From Stenotrophomonas sp. (GTDB lineage Bacteria; Pseudomonadota; Gammaproteobacteria; Xanthomonadales; Xanthomonadaceae), in the NCBI GenBank assembly GCA_003510825.1, contig DOKO01000186.1, positions 1 to 5,722 on the forward strand: a DNA stretch of 5,722 bases, in the 5' to 3' direction. The translations under genes and the position numbers were made by a program. Below the pieces are notes generated by a model, which was not told where the DNA came from, made no database searches, and saw only the letters and a program-made list of their open reading frames with translations. Shown here piece by piece: positions 4,751 through 5,722 of the stretch (the first letter of the stretch is position 1; each line of letters opens with the position of its first letter).

Positions 4751-5722
4751 GTGTCCTTCCACCGCCGTGCCGTTCTTCCGCTGCTGCTTGCCGCCGCCAC
4801 CGTCCTGTCCTCGCCGCTGCCGGCGCAGGCCCAGAGTGCGTACTTCTTCCCGCAGGCCACCGACGCTGCCGCGTTCGATGCCGCCATTCCCAGCCCCGAG
4901 CAGTTCCTCGGCTACCCGATCGGCAGCCGCTACACCCGCCATGACCAGCTGGTGGCCTATTTCCAAGAACTGGCGAAGCACTCGGACAAGATCCGCGTGC
5001 AGGAGATCGGCCGCAGCTACGAAGGCCGGCCGCTGCTGATCGCCACCGTCACCGCCGCCGACAACCAGGCGCGCATCGAACAGATCCGCCAGCAGCACGC
5101 CACCCTGGTCGACCCGGCGCAACCGCGCAGCGCGGCCGGTGACAGCCCCGTCGTGGTCTGGCTGGGCTACAGCGTGCATGGCAACGAAACCTCCAGCGGC
5201 GAAGCGGCGATGCTGACCGCCTATTACCTGGTGGCCAACCGCAGCGCCGAAACCCAGCAGTGGCTGCAGCAGTCGGTGGTGCTGTTCGATCCGGCGCAGA
5301 ATCCCGACGGCCGCGACCGCGCCGCGAACTGGCACAACGCCTGGGCCTCGGACCCGGCCTCGTCCGACCCGGCCGACAAGGAACATGTCGAACCGTTCCC
5401 GCAGGGCCGCACCAACCATTACTTCACCGATCTCAACCGCGACTGGCTGGCCCTGACCCAGCAGGATTCGCGGCCCAAGCTGGCCGTGTTCCACCAGTGG
5501 TACCCGAACGTGCAGATCGACTTCCACGAGATGGGCAAGGACAGCACGTACTACTTCGAGCCCTCGCCGAAGAGCATGCACAGCCCACTGATTCCGGCGG
5601 CGTCCTACGAGTTCAACAAGACCCTGGCCAAGTACCCCGCGCAGTCGCTGGCTGCGCTGGGCTCGATGTACTACCCCGGCGAGAACTACGACAACTTCTC
5701 GCCGGTGTATGGCTCGACCTAT
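4751..5722 (+). CDS. Exported M14 family zinc carboxypeptidase-like enzyme, N-terminal part
   Basis: 324 codons are open to the right edge, so the C-terminus is missing. A signal peptide (MSFHRRAVLPLLLAAATVL, cleavage after AQA at residue 27) points to the periplasm or beyond. The M14 metallocarboxypeptidase fold shows the zinc motif HxxE (H143, E146, in VHGNETSSGE) and the third zinc ligand H259 (DFHEMGKDST). It also has the family segments NPDGRDR (184-190) and DLNRDW (227-232), which carry the substrate-binding Asn/Arg residues. The catalytic Glu near the end of the domain lies beyond the window. The ending YYPGENYDNFSPVYGSTY resembles the large (roughly 800-900 residue) bacterial M14 proteins, so much of the gene is probably outside; that length is recalled, not measured. 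Such enzymes trim C-terminal residues from peptides. With no promoter visible in the 71-bp gap, co-transcription with the receptor is likely, suggesting peptide capture and processing. Confidence 0.93.
   Translation, partial: MSFHRRAVLPLLLAAATVLSSPLPAQAQSAYFFPQATDAAAFDAAIPSPEQFLGYPIGSRYTRHDQLVAYFQELAKHSDKIRVQEIGRSYEGRPLLIATVTAADNQARIEQIRQQHATLVDPAQPRSAAGDSPVVVWLGYSVHGNETSSGEAAMLTAYYLVANRSAETQQWLQQSVVLFDPAQNPDGRDRAANWHNAWASDPASSDPADKEHVEPFPQGRTNHYFTDLNRDWLALTQQDSRPKLAVFHQWYPNVQIDFHEMGKDSTYYFEPSPKSMHSPLIPAASYEFNKTLAKYPAQSLAALGSMYYPGENYDNFSPVYGSTY

Noticed and set aside
4667..5581. A 304-codon minus-strand frame opposite the M14 peptidase gene
   Set aside because: It is the same codon-bias shadow effect. 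The plus-strand frame has a Shine-Dalgarno, a signal peptide and the zinc-binding motifs.

Overview
The window is high-GC, tightly packed chromosomal DNA from a gammaproteobacterium of the Xanthomonadaceae, most likely Stenotrophomonas (S. maltophilia group). The main pointers are two GTAG-tipped short palindromes of the SMAG/REP type (808-830 and 888-910), a QueD that follows the proteobacterial family closely, and a large TonB-dependent receptor followed by an exported M14 metallopeptidase, an arrangement common in this family. The genus call is inference from these marks.

Layout. (1) 2-793, + strand: the C-terminal part of a membrane sensor histidine kinase, cut by the left edge. (2) 794-1016: a gene-free interval holding two inverted SMAG-type palindromes, an 18-bp direct repeat around one of them, and two tandem hairpins with identical loops. 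The outer hairpin is a good intrinsic terminator for the leftward gene. (3) 1017-1370, - strand: a small phasin-family protein. Its upstream region carries two near-identical 15-bp dyads that overlap a candidate promoter, a likely repressor operator pair. (4) 1429-1458: intrinsic terminator of queD. (5) 1486-1848, - strand: queD (6-carboxytetrahydropterin synthase, queuosine pathway), apparently transcribed from a -10 box so close that the mRNA would be leaderless. (6) 1849-2039: divergent intergenic region with a 20-bp direct repeat of 31-bp period. (7) 2040-4679, + strand: an 879-residue TonB-dependent outer-membrane receptor. (8) 4680-4750: a strong GC hairpin with no T tract, then a clear Shine-Dalgarno. 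(9) 4751-5722, + strand: an exported M14 zinc carboxypeptidase-like enzyme starting at GTG, cut by the right edge.

Functional reading. The receptor and peptidase form a probable two-gene operon for capture and processing of a peptide-like substrate at the cell envelope; the substrate cannot be read from the sequence. QueD and the phasin are separate leftward transcription units, each with its own terminator. The gene families are all known. The least explained parts are non-coding: the twin dyads before the phasin, the paired same-loop hairpins after it, the repeat-flanked SMAG element, and the 31-bp-period repeat before the receptor. I found no phage, insertion sequence, CRISPR, tRNA or rRNA, and no convincing new multi-gene system.
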